This document shows positions 32,691 through 40,793 of a DNA stretch of 64,000 nt, piece by piece (the stretch's first letter is position 1; each line of letters opens with the position of its first letter). The position numbers were made by a program, and so were the translations under genes. The stretch covers positions 1-64,000 of the IMG/VR virus record IMGVR_UViG_3300017991_000010; one strand, given 5' to 3'. The notes below the pieces were generated by a model. It was not told the origin of the DNA and did no database searches. It saw only the letters and a list, made by a program, of their open reading frames with translations. This DNA comes from a virus.

Positions 32691-32745
32691 AGTGCCCCTG
32701 CCAGGGGGCTACCCACTGCCCCGGGCAGTTAGGAGAAAGCAAAAG

Positions 32746-33384
32746 ATGACCATCCCCTCCCTCAACAACCTGGCCAAGGCCATCCGCACGATCGATGGTA
32801 GGTTCAAGGCGCTCCAGCAGAACATCCTCCAGCGCCAGGACAACCTCGACAAGCTCCTCGTAGGGCGCGAGCCCACCGAGTCAGATCGCTTGGTTGCGTG
32901 CGCGGCGAAGATCATCCCCTTCCACTACGTGATCGACATCGACTTCGACGCGGCAGACACGGCCAGAAGGCCCGGCACCGTGACCATCACACAAGAGGGC
33001 TACTTCTTGATGGATCGGCTGTACGCTTGCTGGCGCCCCACTGACGGCGCATTCATCGGTCGTTACCAGCCGATCTCGAGCGACAGTCCTGCTATCGCCA
33101 ACGCCGAGTTAGTCAGCGGTGGTCAGTTCGCAAACAAGGTCGACTTCACCTGGGAACTCGTCGAGGGCGCGGCCCAAAGGGGTCGTCAGGACTTCGCAGT
33201 CCCCGGCGCGATCCTCTACCGGACCGATGACGACGGCTACACCCAGAAGTGCAGCGACATCTTCATGCCGGCCTCGGTCGTCACGCTCTCCTGCACCCCG
33301 CTGTACGCGACGGCCACCGCAGGCACCTTCACCTTCGTGCTCGCTGGCCGCCAGCTCCTCAACGTCGTGGAGGGCGGAGCGTGA
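32746..33384 (+). CDS. Beta-rich protein, candidate coat subunit 2
   Basis: 212 residues; start at MTIPSLNN behind AGGAGAAAGC. An N-terminal helix of about 45 residues (NLAKAIRTIDGRFKALQQNIL) is followed by a beta-rich domain with FHYVIDIDFDA, GTVTITQEGYFLMD and GTFTFVLAGRQLL. The helix plus barrel plan fits a coat protein that reaches the membrane below, but this is inference. Confidence 0.8.
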   Translation: MTIPSLNNLAKAIRTIDGRFKALQQNILQRQDNLDKLLVGREPTESDRLVACAAKIIPFHYVIDIDFDAADTARRPGTVTITQEGYFLMDRLYACWRPTDGAFIGRYQPISSDSPAIANAELVSGGQFANKVDFTWELVEGAAQRGRQDFAVPGAILYRTDDDGYTQKCSDIFMPASVVTLSCTPLYATATAGTFTFVLAGRQLLNVVEGGA

Positions 33385-34019
33385 GTGTGACTCGCCCAAA
33401 CAGGCGGCTGCGCGCGGGAGACCCGGCGCCCGCTGTGGCCGGCAAGCCCTCTGCAGGCGGCATCATCCGCCCCGGCGCGCCCGAGGCGGAGGCATGCGGC
33501 TGCAACTGGAATCGCAACGTCTTCTGGGAGGACTTCCCCTGGGAGAAGGTAAGTTGGTTCAGTCGCGAGGCGCGCGTCAGTATAGCCGCCGGGCCTGGCC
33601 AGTATGTCGTCGACACATTCACGATCCCACGGGGACAAGTGCTTGCCCTGACGTCGGTCTTGTTCCGCGTGGTCGTCCAGCTGGGGGGTGTTGCGGGACC
33701 TTACTTCTTCCTGCCGGATGACGGTGTCTTGTTTCAGTGCGCCTTTGGGTTCATGATCGGCGGCACGTCTCCATTCGATCGCTACTTCAATATGGGGCTA
33801 GGCGACCAGAACCGCTGGGAGGTACTCAACCGGAACATTGCAACCGCTGGCGTTCCGTGGCGCACCTACGCTTTTGAGGGGCAGGATGTCGTCTCGGTCT
33901 TCGACGCGCCTCTCCTTCCAGCCAACGCAACATTTGCGCTTGTCGAGTACCAGGGCGTCTGGATTCCCAAGAGGACCTACGACATGTACCGAGAGAAGTT
34001 CACCGGGGGGCGTGGCTGA
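33381..34019 (+). CDS. Beta-rich protein, candidate coat subunit 3
   Basis: 212 residues from a GTG overlapping the upstream TGA. A 40-residue flexible N-terminus contains CGCNW. The remainder is strand-rich (FTIPRGQVLALTSVLFRVVVQL, FALVEYQGVWIP). Third in a row with similar size and secondary structure. A vertex or minor coat protein is an alternative. Confidence 0.78.
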   Translation: MSVTRPNRRLRAGDPAPAVAGKPSAGGIIRPGAPEAEACGCNWNRNVFWEDFPWEKVSWFSREARVSIAAGPGQYVVDTFTIPRGQVLALTSVLFRVVVQLGGVAGPYFFLPDDGVLFQCAFGFMIGGTSPFDRYFNMGLGDQNRWEVLNRNIATAGVPWRTYAFEGQDVVSVFDAPLLPANATFALVEYQGVWIPKRTYDMYREKFTGGRG

Positions 34020-34672
34020 TGGCTGCTGCTGAACAGGTCGCCGGCCGAGCACCTACCGAAGTCGAGAAGCGCGATGTGGCCGCGCGCCTCGAGCGCCTGC
34101 GCAAGTCCATCAGCGCGTTCCATCGGGCGCGCCTGAAGACCGGCGAGTACCTCATGGGCATGCGCAAGATGCGCTACCCCCAGGCCCAAGGCATCGAGGT
34201 GGCGCGATCGCTCCGTAGCCCCGTGGACGAGGAGCGCGCCGTTGGCGGCCTGCGCTCGCTCAACCAGCTCTTGCTCGGGCGCGATCCTACGGTCGCCGAG
34301 ATGGAGGCTGGCGTAGCGGTCCAGGAGACAGGCCTCGGGATCATCCCTGCGCTGCCTGCCACTTGGGTCGCCGTCACGGCCATCGCAGGCGGGGCCTGGT
34401 CCCTGTCCTCGATCTTCGACGCCCTGACCGAGCGCGAGCGCCGCATCCAGCGCGAGCTGAACCCCTCGGCGGCATTCTGGTCGGACGTAGCCAACACCGC
34501 AGCGACCTGGGTCTTGCCCGTGCTCATCGTGGGGGGCGTGGTCGTGGGCGGCTGGTACCTCTGGTCCAGGATGAAGAAGGGCAAGGGCCGCAAGCGCAAG
34601 GGCAAGCTCCAGAGCAAGCGCCCTGCCAAGAAACTGCCGCCGAAGCCGGCGGAGAAAGAGAAAGAGGAGTAG
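34019..34672 (+). CDS. Two-helix membrane protein with basic tail
   Basis: 217 residues. A charged helical N-terminus (with a conserved-looking ERLRKSISAFHRARLKTGEYL) precedes two hydrophobic helices (about 117-136 and 162-182). The tail is highly basic (KKGKGRKRKGK...KRPAKK) and could touch DNA. It follows the coat-like genes directly. Confidence 0.8.
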   Translation: MAAAEQVAGRAPTEVEKRDVAARLERLRKSISAFHRARLKTGEYLMGMRKMRYPQAQGIEVARSLRSPVDEERAVGGLRSLNQLLLGRDPTVAEMEAGVAVQETGLGIIPALPATWVAVTAIAGGAWSLSSIFDALTERERRIQRELNPSAAFWSDVANTAATWVLPVLIVGGVVVGGWYLWSRMKKGKGRKRKGKLQSKRPAKKLPPKPAEKEKEE

Positions 34673-34675
34673 CCA

Positions 34676-35287
34676 ATGCAGACTCCTGTCAACGACTACA
34701 TCGCCCGGCTTGCGACGCGGCTGGCCAACAGGACCTTGCGCCGGCTCGCGACGATCCCCATGGCGCAGAAGCGCGCGCTCTCTCTCCGCGGCATCCTGCG
34801 CCAGCTGAACGTGGAGAAGGTCTACGAGGCGGCTGTCTCCGGCGGCATGAACCCCAAGACCGCCCTCGTCGCAGCCTACGCCGAGTACCTACGCAGACAG
34901 GGCGGCCTACCCCAAGGCGGCCTTGCTGACTTCGAGGAGGACATGGCCCAGGCCGAGCAGATCATGGGCGCCATCGAACAGGGCGCGGACACGCTGGAGC
35001 ACGTCGTCGACACGGGCACCTCCATCTACGGCTCGATCGCCGGGGCCATCCGCGGCGAGACCACGGGCGAGTCCCCGCCCCAGCTCACCGAGGAGGGCGC
35101 GCGGCGCCTGGCCCAGATCCGCGCGGGCGGTATCGCCGTGGGCCAGCCGGTCGCGGCGCCTGGCGTGCTCGATTCCATACTCGGCGGCGGCCCGGGAGGC
35201 ATGTCGACATCCATCCTGATCGGCGGGGCGGCGGCTGGCGCAGCGCTGCTCTACTTCCTCGCGACCAAAAAGAAGAAGCGGAAGTGA
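34676..35287 (+). CDS. Tail-anchored structural protein, YG-RGE / RLAQIRAGG family
   Basis: 203 residues. Contains SIYGSIAGAIRGET (shared with the 25465 product) and QLTEEGARRLAQIRAGGIA (shared with the 35294 product), then a C-terminal membrane helix and the tail ATKKKKRK. It links the two structural operons by shared modules. Confidence 0.82.
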   Translation: MQTPVNDYIARLATRLANRTLRRLATIPMAQKRALSLRGILRQLNVEKVYEAAVSGGMNPKTALVAAYAEYLRRQGGLPQGGLADFEEDMAQAEQIMGAIEQGADTLEHVVDTGTSIYGSIAGAIRGETTGESPPQLTEEGARRLAQIRAGGIAVGQPVAAPGVLDSILGGGPGGMSTSILIGGAAAGAALLYFLATKKKKRK

Positions 35288-35293
35288 TCACCG

Positions 35294-36574
35294 ATGAACG
35301 CCGGCAACGCCCGCTCGCTCACGTGGCTCGAGTACTACGGCATCCTGCGCGCCCAGGGGAAGTCCCCTCGGGCCGCAGCCGTCTTCTGTGAGCAGCCCTC
35401 CGAGGAGGCAGCCGAGCGCTTCACCCAGCTCTCCGAGATCGCTAGCCTCATGCAGCAGTCGCGCTCGGCCGTCCGCGACGTAGCCTTCACCACCCAGGCC
35501 AACATCATCTCGGCCGTGCCTGTCGTGGGCAACTTTGCCGCGCGCGTGCTCGGCTGGATGCGCGACCTCGTCTCCGCCATCGAGAAGGTGCAGCGTCAGG
35601 CGTGCGAGGACGACTGCCCAGGCATCAACAGCTGGGCGCGACGCAACATCATTGGCATCAACCCGGGCCCCGGTGGCATGGAGGTCATGGGCACGCTCAT
35701 CTGGAGCCTGCACGACGGCCTCGTTGTCGACGGGCTCGGGGGCGGCGCCGACGCGCTGGGGCGGTACGTGGGCGTGATCACGCGCGTGGGCCCGGCCGAC
35801 TCCGGCAGGACGACCTCCGAGGGCGTGTGGTCCACCGACTCGCGCTATGCCTCCCTGCTCGACCCGCGGGTGGCGCGAGAGGGCCGCTACGCCAACTGGC
35901 CGCCGGCTGGCATCCCCGAGGGCAACTACGCCCACCCCGAGGCTGCCCCCGGCAACAACTTCTGGTACAGGGCCTGGCGCGTCCAGCAGATCCTGAACTG
36001 GATGGAGAACAAGATGAGCTGCCGGGACGCCTGGTGCTTCCGCGAGCAGCTGCGCACCTTCTCCATGGCGATCAAGGGCGCGCTCAAGGAGGAGGGCGTC
36101 GCCGCTGAGCAGGCCGACCGCGTCGCGGACCAGGCCACCCGCCGCAAGGGCTCGCGCTGGTACGCGTCGATGTGGCAGCTCCACAAGGACGTCTGGGACC
36201 TCGCCGCCGGCCGCCCCGAGGTCGCAGACGTGGCGCAGGCCCTCGGCGAGACGACCTTCGCGAGCGAGTACCGCGCGGCCATCGCCGGCAAGACGTACCC
36301 CGAGCGCGACCTGCGCATGTGGCCCTGGTGGCCCATCACGAAGAAGCTCTCGTGGGACGGGGCGCGCGCTCTGCTCCTCGAGATCGCTCCCGTGCCCCAG
36401 CTCACGGCAGCGGGCGCGGCGCGCCTTGCTCAGATCCGAGCAGGCGGCATTGCGCTCCAGCAGGCCCAGGCAGCGCGCCCCGTGGCCAGGGACCCCGGAC
36501 TACCCTCCTGGGCGCTCCCGGCCGGTGTGGTTGCCGCTAGCGGCCTTCTCTGGTACCTTCTGAAGGGAAAGTAA
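35294..36574 (+). CDS. Large tail-anchored structural protein with LPSW motif
   Basis: 426 residues. The head is alpha-helical with many tryptophans and two cysteine groups (ACEDDCPGI, CRDAWCF). The end holds QLTAAGAARLAQIRAGGIA, then LPSWALPAGVVAASGLLWYL and KGK. This end combines the modules of the 34676 and 24868 products. No catalytic motif is seen. A membrane-anchored spike or vertex protein is possible. Confidence 0.82.
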   Translation: MNAGNARSLTWLEYYGILRAQGKSPRAAAVFCEQPSEEAAERFTQLSEIASLMQQSRSAVRDVAFTTQANIISAVPVVGNFAARVLGWMRDLVSAIEKVQRQACEDDCPGINSWARRNIIGINPGPGGMEVMGTLIWSLHDGLVVDGLGGGADALGRYVGVITRVGPADSGRTTSEGVWSTDSRYASLLDPRVAREGRYANWPPAGIPEGNYAHPEAAPGNNFWYRAWRVQQILNWMENKMSCRDAWCFREQLRTFSMAIKGALKEEGVAAEQADRVADQATRRKGSRWYASMWQLHKDVWDLAAGRPEVADVAQALGETTFASEYRAAIAGKTYPERDLRMWPWWPITKKLSWDGARALLLEIAPVPQLTAAGAARLAQIRAGGIALQQAQAARPVARDPGLPSWALPAGVVAASGLLWYLLKGK

Positions 36575-36582
36575 GAGGTAGC

Positions 36583-37497
36583 ATGCCTACGTTCGGAAAG
36601 AGTGTCACCGTACAGGCCGCCCCTGGGACGACCACGACCACCACGCAGGCGCCCACGACGGCAGCCGCGCAGTCGGCGTCACTGCCCACAACCTCGGGCA
36701 CCACGGCCCTGCTCGCAGGCGTGGTCACCGTGCCCGACAGCGAGCGCGGCGGCTACATCGCTTGGAAGGGGCGCTACAGCGGTAGGTGGCCGACCCCCGG
36801 CCCTGACGGCAAGGTCACGGCCCAGGCCATCGACCTCTCGGCCTATCGCGTGGCGCGTGATCGCGTCGCAGCCCTCCTGGCGCGCGATGGCGCCGTGGCG
36901 GGCCCTGCGGCTAGCGCCGAACGTGCTGCGCTCGAGGCCCTTTGGCGCGAGGCCGACCCGCACGGGCTGGCCGCCTTCGACCGACGCGTCGTGGCCGCTG
37001 CAACCTTCCAGGGCAACCGGGGCAAGGCGTTGACCTTCGCCCCCCGCGCCTTCAAACAGTGGTTCGACGGCGCCGTGCATCAGGAGGCCGAGCAGCTCGG
37101 GATCAACCGAGACGCCGCCCGCGCGAACATCGTCGCCAAGGGCGTGCCCAACACGGACAAGCAGCGCGTCTTCGGCTTCGACCTGACCGCGGCCCAGCGC
37201 TCCTTCGCTTCGGGCGGCGCGACCACGGGCGGCGAGCCCGAACCCCAGGTGTCGGTGGGCCGGCGCGAGATCTACTCGCCGACCGGGCGCGTGCCCTCGA
37301 CCACGCCCCCTGCCACGGACATGACGATCCCCCCTGGCGCGCCGGCGCCTGATTATGTAGGATACGGAATCTGGGGCGCCCTCGGGGGCGTTCTTGGCGG
37401 TGTGGGCGCAGCAGTGCTCAAACAAGACGCGAAGATCGGGGCGGGCCTGGGCGCGCTCCTTGGCCTCGGCGCGAAGTACGTGACCGGGAGGAGGTAG
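36583..37497 (+). CDS. Tail-anchored protein with threonine-rich N-terminus
   Basis: 304 residues; start behind AAGAGGTAGC. Residues about 12-50 are rich in T and A and disordered, a possible glycan carrier. The middle is a soluble helical domain. Two glycine-rich hydrophobic segments at the end (about 262-280 and 284-300) finish KYVTGRR. Confidence 0.8.
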   Translation: MPTFGKSVTVQAAPGTTTTTTQAPTTAAAQSASLPTTSGTTALLAGVVTVPDSERGGYIAWKGRYSGRWPTPGPDGKVTAQAIDLSAYRVARDRVAALLARDGAVAGPAASAERAALEALWREADPHGLAAFDRRVVAAATFQGNRGKALTFAPRAFKQWFDGAVHQEAEQLGINRDAARANIVAKGVPNTDKQRVFGFDLTAAQRSFASGGATTGGEPEPQVSVGRREIYSPTGRVPSTTPPATDMTIPPGAPAPDYVGYGIWGALGGVLGGVGAAVLKQDAKIGAGLGALLGLGAKYVTGRR

Positions 37498-37500
37498 ATC

Positions 37501-37815
37501 ATGAACATCAGGAACTGGCTACTGTCGCAGGTCGACGAGACCGAGGAGCTTGAGGACCTCGCCTACCACGGCGCGGCCTCCGGCGCGTTCGGTCCACTGA
37601 CTTACTACAGGGACACGATCGCGTTCTACGACGAGCACGAGGACGAGATCTGGGAGCGCGCCTCCGAGATGGCAGACGACATGGGCGCCAGCAGCACGCT
37701 GGAGTTCATCGCGAGCCTCCAGGGCGCGCGGCAGGTAGAGGACGACGCCACCTTCAAAAACCTCATGGCGTGGCTCGCTGCCGAGGAGGTAGCGCGCGAG
37801 ATCGTGGAGGAGTAG
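37501..37815 (+). CDS. Conserved phage protein of DUF7222 type
   Basis: 104 residues. EELEDLAYHGAASG, then YYRDTIAFYDEHEDEIWE, and later FKNLMAWLAAEEVARE follow a pattern I recognise from a widespread family of small phage proteins of unknown role. Soluble, acidic and helical. Confidence 0.78.
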   Translation: MNIRNWLLSQVDETEELEDLAYHGAASGAFGPLTYYRDTIAFYDEHEDEIWERASEMADDMGASSTLEFIASLQGARQVEDDATFKNLMAWLAAEEVAREIVEE

Positions 37816-37819
37816 GATC

Positions 37820-38209
37820 ATGACCAAAGAAGAGCTACTCGAAAAGATCAGCCGCAACGACTTCATGTCGGGGTATTTCGAGGCGATCTTGTGGGCTGAG
37901 ACGGACGACGACGGGGAGCCCTTGGAAACCTACCATGGGATCGAGGACTTCTACGCAGGGGATCTCAAAGAGGCTCACTCCGAAGCGCTGGTGTTCTACC
38001 GTCAAGCCGAGCCCATCCTCGACGAGATCGACGGCGATGACGCGCAGGCTGGGCATGACTTCTGGCTCACGCGCGTAGGACATGGTGCAGGCTTCTGGGA
38101 TGGCGACTGGCCCGAGCCAGCAGCAACGAAGCTCACGGAGCTGGCCGAGGACTTCGGGGAGGTGTGGGTGTACGTAGGGGACGACGGTAAACTCGGATTC
38201 AGCCGCTAA
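37820..38209 (+). CDS. Conserved phage protein with GHDFWLTRxGHGAGFWDGDW motif
   Basis: 129 residues; start behind GTAGGATC. The motif AGHDFWLTRVGHGAGFWDGD (about residues 77-96) is a hallmark of a small phage protein family that often travels with the DUF7222-type gene, as here. Role unknown. Last gene before the 38224 hairpin. Confidence 0.8.
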   Translation: MTKEELLEKISRNDFMSGYFEAILWAETDDDGEPLETYHGIEDFYAGDLKEAHSEALVFYRQAEPILDEIDGDDAQAGHDFWLTRVGHGAGFWDGDWPEPAATKLTELAEDFGEVWVYVGDDGKLGFSR

Positions 38210-38221
38210 CCAACGAGCCCG

Positions 38222-38251
38222 TTGCCAACGCCCCCGTTGGCGTGATATCCT
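38222..38251 (+). promoter_or_regulatory. Leaderless promoter overlapping a hairpin
   Basis: TTGCCA (38222-38227), 18 nt, TATCCT (38246-38251); the ATG at 38258 is 7 nt after the -10 box. GCCAACG-4-CGTTGGC (38224-38241) overlaps it and may end the upstream transcript or serve as an operator. The stretch GCGTGATATC...ATGCCTGG recurs at 47367-47389. Confidence 0.65.
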
Positions 38252-38257
38252 CCCCAC

Positions 38258-38713
38258 ATGCCTGGTCCTTTCGATCGATCCATTCTCGACGCGCTGACCG
38301 GCTCCCTGGTTGACACCGTCAAGGGCGCCGCCTACTCCGCCATCCCCGAGTGCAACTGCTGCGACCAGAAGGCCGTGCCCATCCCGTGCGTGGCCTGCGG
38401 CGAGTACTCCTGCATCGATCATGGGTTCTTCAACAAGCGCCTACAGGCGATCTGCGGCCAGTGCGCCATGGCGCTCGAGGTCGACCTCGACGAGGACGAG
38501 CCCCAGGTGGCCGACGTCGACGCCGAGCGCATCGACTGGGCGTTCTCGATCCTGGGCCTGAGTAAGAGCGCGACAAGCGACGAGATCAAGGCCGCGCACC
38601 GCAAGCTGGCCATGCAGTACCACCCCGACCGTGGGGGCAATGAGACGGACTTCTCGCAGGCGCAGAAGGCCTTCGAGGTCGCGTCGGAGTACGCAAAGCA
38701 GGAGGGACGATAG
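38258..38713 (+). CDS. J-domain protein with N-terminal zinc finger
   Basis: 151 residues. The N-terminal half has CNCCDQKAVPIPCVACGEYSC and CGQC, a double-zinc finger. The C-terminal 65 residues are a J domain: WAFSILGLSKSATSDEIKAAHRKLAMQYHPDRGG, with the HPD triad that activates Hsp70. It could recruit host DnaK for assembly or replication. It has no G/F linker, so it is a type III J protein. Confidence 0.85.
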   Translation: MPGPFDRSILDALTGSLVDTVKGAAYSAIPECNCCDQKAVPIPCVACGEYSCIDHGFFNKRLQAICGQCAMALEVDLDEDEPQVADVDAERIDWAFSILGLSKSATSDEIKAAHRKLAMQYHPDRGGNETDFSQAQKAFEVASEYAKQEGR

Positions 38714-38714
38714 C

Positions 38715-39119
38715 GTGCAGGACTCGTACAAGGGTGTCAACCAGGTCTCGCAGATAGCGCGCGTGCCCGGCCGCAAGGTCTACCTCTACTACCGCACGGG
38801 CCAGGTCTACCTCGAGTGCGAGCTATACGACAAGCCGCACCAGGACAGCGAGGGGAAGGTCCCCCCAGAGCTGCACATCCAGTGCCCGGCCTGCGGCGGC
38901 GAGTCCATCATCCCAGGCTCCAAGGTCAAGAAGACCATCCACGTCGAGTACCTCAAGCCCCCCCGTCGCCTCGAGATGCCCGACAACGGCGAGGTCGTCC
39001 AGCAGACGGCGCGCGTGACGGTTGACGAGGTCTGCCAGTGCGGCTATCCTGACCCGGCTGGAAAGGGGAAATGTGGATGGCGCTTCAAGCTGACGGACAA
39101 CGTGGTCGAGCGAGTGTAG
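38715..39119 (+). CDS. Zinc-binding protein, GTG start
   Basis: 134 residues from a GTG just after the upstream stop. CPACGGES (about residue 55) and CQCGYPD plus CGW near the end make one or two zinc sites within a beta-rich protein. Small phage proteins of this kind are common; function unknown. Confidence 0.72.
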   Translation: MQDSYKGVNQVSQIARVPGRKVYLYYRTGQVYLECELYDKPHQDSEGKVPPELHIQCPACGGESIIPGSKVKKTIHVEYLKPPRRLEMPDNGEVVQQTARVTVDEVCQCGYPDPAGKGKCGWRFKLTDNVVERV

Positions 39120-39194
39120 AGGGTCGATGGGAGCCGGCGGAGGCGCGCCGGAAATACTGGTGGGGGCGCTTTGCGTTCCCGAAAGGAGAGACAC

Positions 39195-40793
39195 ATGATC
39201 TACTTCGTGGCGAGCATCCTAGGCAGGGGCGAGTGGGCGATCAGGGCGAGGGAGTGGGCGCGGGCCCTCTATCCACTCGCCGACTGCAGGCTCTACTCGA
39301 CCGATAGGCAGCCCCTCCAGTCCGCCATCCTGCCGCGCTACAACCCGACCATCACCAAGGAGCACCCCAACGGCAGCTCGCCCTACGACTTCCTGCTCGA
39401 GATGGCGACGCGCGAGCCCAAGGCGGCGCACTGCACGATCCGCTTCGGTCCCATCCAGACCCTGATGAACATCACCGATCGCGCGCCCTACGAGATCGCG
39501 ATCACGGACATCCCCGAGAACCTCACCGGGCGCCAGCGGCGCGTCCTCGAGCGCTTCGACGAGGTCTGGGTTCCCACTCTGGCGATGCAGGAGCTGTACG
39601 GGAGTGGGAACTGCGTGGCGTGGGCCGAGCCACACGCGGGCGGGGGTTTCTGGGGGGCGATCAAGCCGCTCAGCATCGACGACGAGGGGCGCGAGATCAC
39701 GGCCGCATTCGGGACGTGGGAGGAGATCGAGCCGCGTGCCGCGCGCTTCTTTGCTCAGCACCCGCCCGACGGGCCCCACCGCTTCTTGGCCGTGTGCCCC
39801 GACTGTCCGATCACGACCTCGGGGCAGCTCGTCAAGGCCTTTGGCCTGGGCGATGTGCGCCTGCCCTTCTCCCTCAGCCCAGCGCTGCCAACGGACATCG
39901 AGACCCTGATCGCGATCCGCAAGGCGTGCAACAACGTCTCTGAAGTGCCCCGCCCCATGGGCCCCTCCTACTGGGATCGCATGAGCTGCTACGCAACCCC
40001 GCCGGCCTGGAAGGTGCGCAACCGCCTCGCGGAGATCCCCAACGACACCGTCGAGCCCGAGCCTGTGCAGGCGAGCGGCCCGGCCTCGAGCGGCACCGAC
40101 ATCTGCTACGTGATCCCCTTCCGCGACCGGCCTCGGTACATGCTCGAGGACTGCCTGGCTGCGATCCGCGAGGGCGAGCTGCCCAAGGGCGATCGCATTG
40201 TGGTCTCCGACCAGTCGCCCGAATTCGACCCCGAGGTCCTCGCGCTGTGCGCCCAGTTCGATGCGACGCTCGTGCGCGACATGGCGCCTCCGCACCGCTG
40301 GAACGCAGCCAAGTGCCGCAACATTGGCGTCAGGGCGTGCCCCGAGGCGGACTACTATGCGCTCGTGGACGTGGACTGCACCGTGCCGCCCGACTATGGT
40401 GATCGCATCCGCGAAGAGCTGGCCTACGCGCCCGGCACGCCGATCACGCCCATGGTCTCCGACCTCGACGAGGAAGGTGCCCCTGCTGACTCGCGCCCGG
40501 CGCCCGGCTGCACGGTCTACCCGCACCACCTCTACTGGGCGGCGAGCGGCATGGATGAGGGCTTCGAGCGCTGGGGCTCCGAGGACATGGACTTGCTCTG
40601 GCGCCTGCGGCAGGGCGGGATCGAAGCGAGCCTGCTCGAGGACGTGATCCTGGAGCACGCCTACCACCCCCCTCAGGAGGGCAAGGCCGAGAGCGGCGAG
40701 GCGAACCTCGAGCGCATCAACAGGCGCCAGCGCGGCGAGCTAGGCGCAGCCAACCCCGACGGATGGGGCGAGGGCGGGGAGGTGGTGGCGTGA
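39195..40793 (+). CDS. Fused two-domain glycosyltransferase (GT-B-like plus GT2)
   Basis: 532 residues; start behind AAAGGAGAGACAC. Residues about 1-280 look like a GT4-type domain (YEIAITDIPENL, FDEVWVPTLAMQELY). Residues about 300-500 are a GT2/GT-A domain: DICYVIPFRDRP, YYALVDVDCTVPPDY with the DxD-type motif, and GSEDMDLLWRL for the acceptor loop. The end NPDGWGEGG is shared with the 47385 product. It probably adds two sugars in succession. Confidence 0.85.
   Translation: MIYFVASILGRGEWAIRAREWARALYPLADCRLYSTDRQPLQSAILPRYNPTITKEHPNGSSPYDFLLEMATREPKAAHCTIRFGPIQTLMNITDRAPYEIAITDIPENLTGRQRRVLERFDEVWVPTLAMQELYGSGNCVAWAEPHAGGGFWGAIKPLSIDDEGREITAAFGTWEEIEPRAARFFAQHPPDGPHRFLAVCPDCPITTSGQLVKAFGLGDVRLPFSLSPALPTDIETLIAIRKACNNVSEVPRPMGPSYWDRMSCYATPPAWKVRNRLAEIPNDTVEPEPVQASGPASSGTDICYVIPFRDRPRYMLEDCLAAIREGELPKGDRIVVSDQSPEFDPEVLALCAQFDATLVRDMAPPHRWNAAKCRNIGVRACPEADYYALVDVDCTVPPDYGDRIREELAYAPGTPITPMVSDLDEEGAPADSRPAPGCTVYPHHLYWAASGMDEGFERWGSEDMDLLWRLRQGGIEASLLEDVILEHAYHPPQEGKAESGEANLERINRRQRGELGAANPDGWGEGGEVVA

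Noticed and set aside
23944-36574. LPSW-helix-basic tails as true sortase signals
   Set aside because: The proteins lack N-terminal signal peptides and no sortase gene is present. A virion tail anchor is simpler.
22487-38209. Terminase, portal or tail genes hidden among the structural proteins
   Set aside because: No Walker A/B pair with a nuclease, no long tape-measure helix and no baseplate motif were seen. A structure search remains the decisive test.
39126-39197. A 23-residue frame before the fused glycosyltransferase
   Set aside because: No ribosome site and poor coding character; probably leader sequence.
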